From NCBI RefSeq assembly GCF_000344135.1, contig NZ_BAOP01000017.1, positions 1-64,000 on the forward strand: 64,000 bases of DNA, read 5' to 3'. How positions within the stretch are numbered: position 1 is the first letter of the stretch; every line of letters starts with the position of its first letter. This stretch comes from Gordonia malaquae NBRC 108250 (GTDB lineage Bacteria > Actinomycetota > Actinomycetes > Mycobacteriales > Mycobacteriaceae). The notes under the pieces were generated by a model that was not told the DNA's origin, did not search any database, and worked only from the letters and a program-made list of their open reading frames with translations. The translations under genes and the position numbers were made by a program. Of the stretch, positions 62,268-64,000 are shown one piece after another.

Positions 62268-62992
62268 CGAACCCGTTCTCTGCTCCGAATCAGCCGTGGC
62301 GGCAAAGCGCGCCGTCGTCCGGTCAGCCCTCGCCGTTCGGGCCTGGGCCTGCACAATCGGGACCGACACAGCCGTGGACGACCGCTCCGGCGCAGCCTGT
62401 CGCCCCGGAGTGGCCCACACCCGCACCTCCCGCACCCGCGGACTACGGGTGGCCGCAGCAACAGACCGCGTGGTCCGCACCCGCGCGGCAGCCCTCTGGA
62501 TGGCCGCAGCAAACGCCTGCACCGCTTGTCTCCGAGCGACCCATCACGACGATCATCGCGGCTGCGGCGCTGGCGATCGCCGCCGTCATCACCGTGATTC
62601 AGGCCGTCCGAGTGTCGATGGGCGTCTACTGGCTGGGTGATCTCGCGACCAACGTGACTGATCTCGACGAAACGCACACCGTCGGCATGGCCGCAGAGGA
62701 CACCGTCAACGACGTGCAGGGTTGGCTCCTCGCCGTGAACTACTCGGTCGCGGCCGTCGCCGCGGGCCTGTACGTGCTGTTCGCCCTGAGTATCTGGCGT
62801 GGTCAGCGGTGGCCGCGGATCGCCGCGATACCCCTGTGCGTGATCTCGCTGTGTGCCTTGATCGGTCTTGATCCCGGCGCCGTTCTGATCGTGGTGCTGG
62901 GGATCGGCGCCACCGTCTGTGCGTGGCTCGCACCCTCGGTCGCGTTCACGAATGCACGTTCGGGACGCCGATCCGCCCAGGTCGCGCGGTGA
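62264..62992 (+). CDS. small membrane protein with NPF/PFGP-containing N-terminus
   Basis: The 242-residue protein has a Pro/Gln/Ala-rich N-terminal part starting TNPFSAPNQPW and containing SPFGPGPAQ. Four membrane segments follow at about residues 97-117, 153-175, 183-201 and 204-222. It is coupled to the GTPase before it (ATGA) and to the TerD after it (GTGA). The motif is related to NPFGP in the two proteins at 45464-48711. No known family. Confidence 0.65.
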   Translation: MTNPFSAPNQPWRQSAPSSGQPSPFGPGPAQSGPTQPWTTAPAQPVAPEWPTPAPPAPADYGWPQQQTAWSAPARQPSGWPQQTPAPLVSERPITTIIAAAALAIAAVITVIQAVRVSMGVYWLGDLATNVTDLDETHTVGMAAEDTVNDVQGWLLAVNYSVAAVAAGLYVLFALSIWRGQRWPRIAAIPLCVISLCALIGLDPGAVLIVVLGIGATVCAWLAPSVAFTNARSGRRSAQVAR

Positions 62993-63519
62993 CCTTAGAA
63001 TCAACCGGTATGAGACCGGGTTCTGGCACGCTCACCGACGTCACCGTGCGGACGTTCTGGGATTCCCGCGGATCGAACAACGACGCAGACCTCGATCTGT
63101 CGGCGTTCCTGTTGAACGACGCCGGAGTGGTCGCATCCGACTCCGACTTCGTGTTCTTCAACAATCCGGTGTCGACGAACGGCGCTGTGAAACACTCCGG
63201 CGGCGCAGGCGGGATCGTGGAGGAGACCGTCACGATCACCCTCTCCCACCTGCCGTCAGCGGTCACCGCAGTGGCCGTCGTCGCAACCGTCTACAACGGT
63301 CTCGGAACGTTCGCCGACCTGTGCGACGCCGTCTTCGCGATCGAAGACGCCCAGCTCGGCCCGATCGTGAATTTCGAGATCAACGAGCAGCGACCCGCAG
63401 CGAGTGCACTCGTCTACGGCCGGATCGTGCGCGACGGCGACCGCTGGATCCTCGACGCCGACGGCACTGTCGCGAGCGACTTGCTGGCGGTCGCCAAGAG
63501 TTTCGGCGTCAACGTCTGA
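62989..63519 (+). CDS. divergent TerD-family protein
   Basis: The 176-residue TerD domain keeps the first calcium motif (NNDADLDLSAFLL) and the end KSFGVNV. The second motif is lost: the position of GDGDDE reads GGAGGIVEET. Calcium binding is therefore probably weaker or absent. The GTG at 62989 overlaps the previous stop (GTGA); an ATG at 63010 is a possible alternative. Confidence 0.85.
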   Translation: MTLESTGMRPGSGTLTDVTVRTFWDSRGSNNDADLDLSAFLLNDAGVVASDSDFVFFNNPVSTNGAVKHSGGAGGIVEETVTITLSHLPSAVTAVAVVATVYNGLGTFADLCDAVFAIEDAQLGPIVNFEINEQRPAASALVYGRIVRDGDRWILDADGTVASDLLAVAKSFGVNV

Positions 63520-63627
63520 GCCTCCGTGTGCGTCAAGCGGATGAACTCTCAGATTTCCGTCAGCCCCGCATGATGAAGTGGTGTCGGCTAGACACCTAAT
63601 CGGTAGATCGAACGAAAGGAACATCTC

Positions 63628-64000
63628 ATGAGCGTGAGCCTCGCCAAGGGCGGAAACGTCTCCCTCGCCAAGGAGGCCCCCGGCCTCACCGCGGTGACGA
63701 TCGGCCTCGGTTGGGACGTCCGGACCACCTCCGGTGTCGACTTCGACCTCGACGGCAGCGCATTGGCGCTCGGTGCCAACGGCAAGGTCCCCTCCGACCA
63801 GCATTTCGTCTTCTACAACAACCTCCGTTCGCCCGACGGTTCGATCGAGCACACCGGCGACAACCTGACCGGTGAGGGCGACGGCGACGACGAGTCGATC
63901 AACGTCGACCTCGCCGCTGTGCCGCCGGAGATCGCCAGCATCGTCTTCCCGGTGTCGATCCACGACGCAGTCGCGCGCGGTCAGTCGTTCGGCCAGGTCC
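63628..64000 (+). CDS. terD: TerD-family protein (partial, runs off right edge)
   Basis: The first 124 residues of a TerD protein are present. It begins VSLAKGGNVSLAKEAPGLTA and keeps both calcium motifs (VDFDLDGSALAL; GEGDGDDESINVDL). It is closely similar to the terD at 35579. The ATG at 63628 follows a GAAAGGA ribosome-binding site. The gene is intact as far as seen. Confidence 0.93.
   Translation, partial: MSVSLAKGGNVSLAKEAPGLTAVTIGLGWDVRTTSGVDFDLDGSALALGANGKVPSDQHFVFYNNLRSPDGSIEHTGDNLTGEGDGDDESINVDLAAVPPEIASIVFPVSIHDAVARGQSFGQV

Noticed and set aside
1..64000. tRNA or rRNA genes
   Set aside because: No cloverleaf or rRNA signature was recognised on either strand; a dedicated tRNA scan was not possible here.

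Overview
The window is high-GC actinobacterial DNA. The order ino1 - PadR regulator - DUF5318 - ponA1-type PBP - GT87 glycosyltransferase - rpsF - ssb - rpsR - rplI - (accessory block) - dnaB matches the block from Rv0046c (ino1) to Rv0058 (dnaB) of Mycobacterium tuberculosis, here read mostly on the minus strand. This places the organism in the Mycobacteriales. A palindromic motif built on GAGCGAGCGAAGCGAGTCGAA and the large Ter locus suggest Gordonia or a close relative; that genus-level guess is inference.

Layout. (1) 1-6362: transposition genes of a Tn7-like element on the minus strand, tnsA-tnsB-tnsC-tniQ, followed by a second TniQ-family gene that runs off the left edge. (2) 6363-7625: an EcsC-like gene and short repeats resembling transposase-binding sites. 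The tnsA-side of the element faces the 3' end of dnaB, much as Tn7 faces glmS. (3) 7626-9854: dnaB, with a class 3 intein in the P-loop. (4) 10232-18402: accessory metabolism: a CrtC/AttH-like protein, an MpaB-type oxygenase and a divergent TetR with a palindromic operator; an NTF2-like protein and a second TetR divergent from a nitronate monooxygenase, again with an operator; a secreted protein, LtrA and a thiolase. (5) 18536-20313: rpsF-ssb-rpsR-rplI. (6) 20453-28714: envelope and inositol genes (two GT87 enzymes, one fused to a GNAT domain; PonA; DUF5318; PadR; Ino1). (7) 28790-35190: regulators around a CPA2-type antiporter: two paralogous LuxR-HTH proteins, a receiver-like protein, and a histidine kinase / pseudokinase / response regulator set.

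(8) 35579 to the right edge is one very large stress or conflict locus on the plus strand, about 28 kb, and it continues past the window. It starts with terD, a TerC/DUF475 membrane protein and a helical coiled-coil protein. A small-molecule module follows: an HpcH/HpaI-type lyase, an 825-residue PRTase-TRSP-StiP fusion and a HAD phosphatase. Next are a two-domain TerD protein, membrane proteins and a secreted/membrane-anchored vWA protein. The last part is a tightly coupled run: a 1201-residue tubulin-like GTPase, a membrane protein, an 811-residue beta-rich protein, a GAP1-type protein, a second vWA protein, a zinc-ribbon P-loop GTPase, a small membrane protein and two further TerD proteins. 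Overlapping stop/start codons (ATGA, GTGA, TGATG) join most of these genes, so they are probably made together. Ter modules with vWA proteins and PRTase/HAD/lyase enzymes have been described computationally. The combination here with a tubulin-like GTPase, GAP1 and a second GTPase, plus a shared NPFGP motif on three membrane components, is the strongest candidate for a little-studied system.
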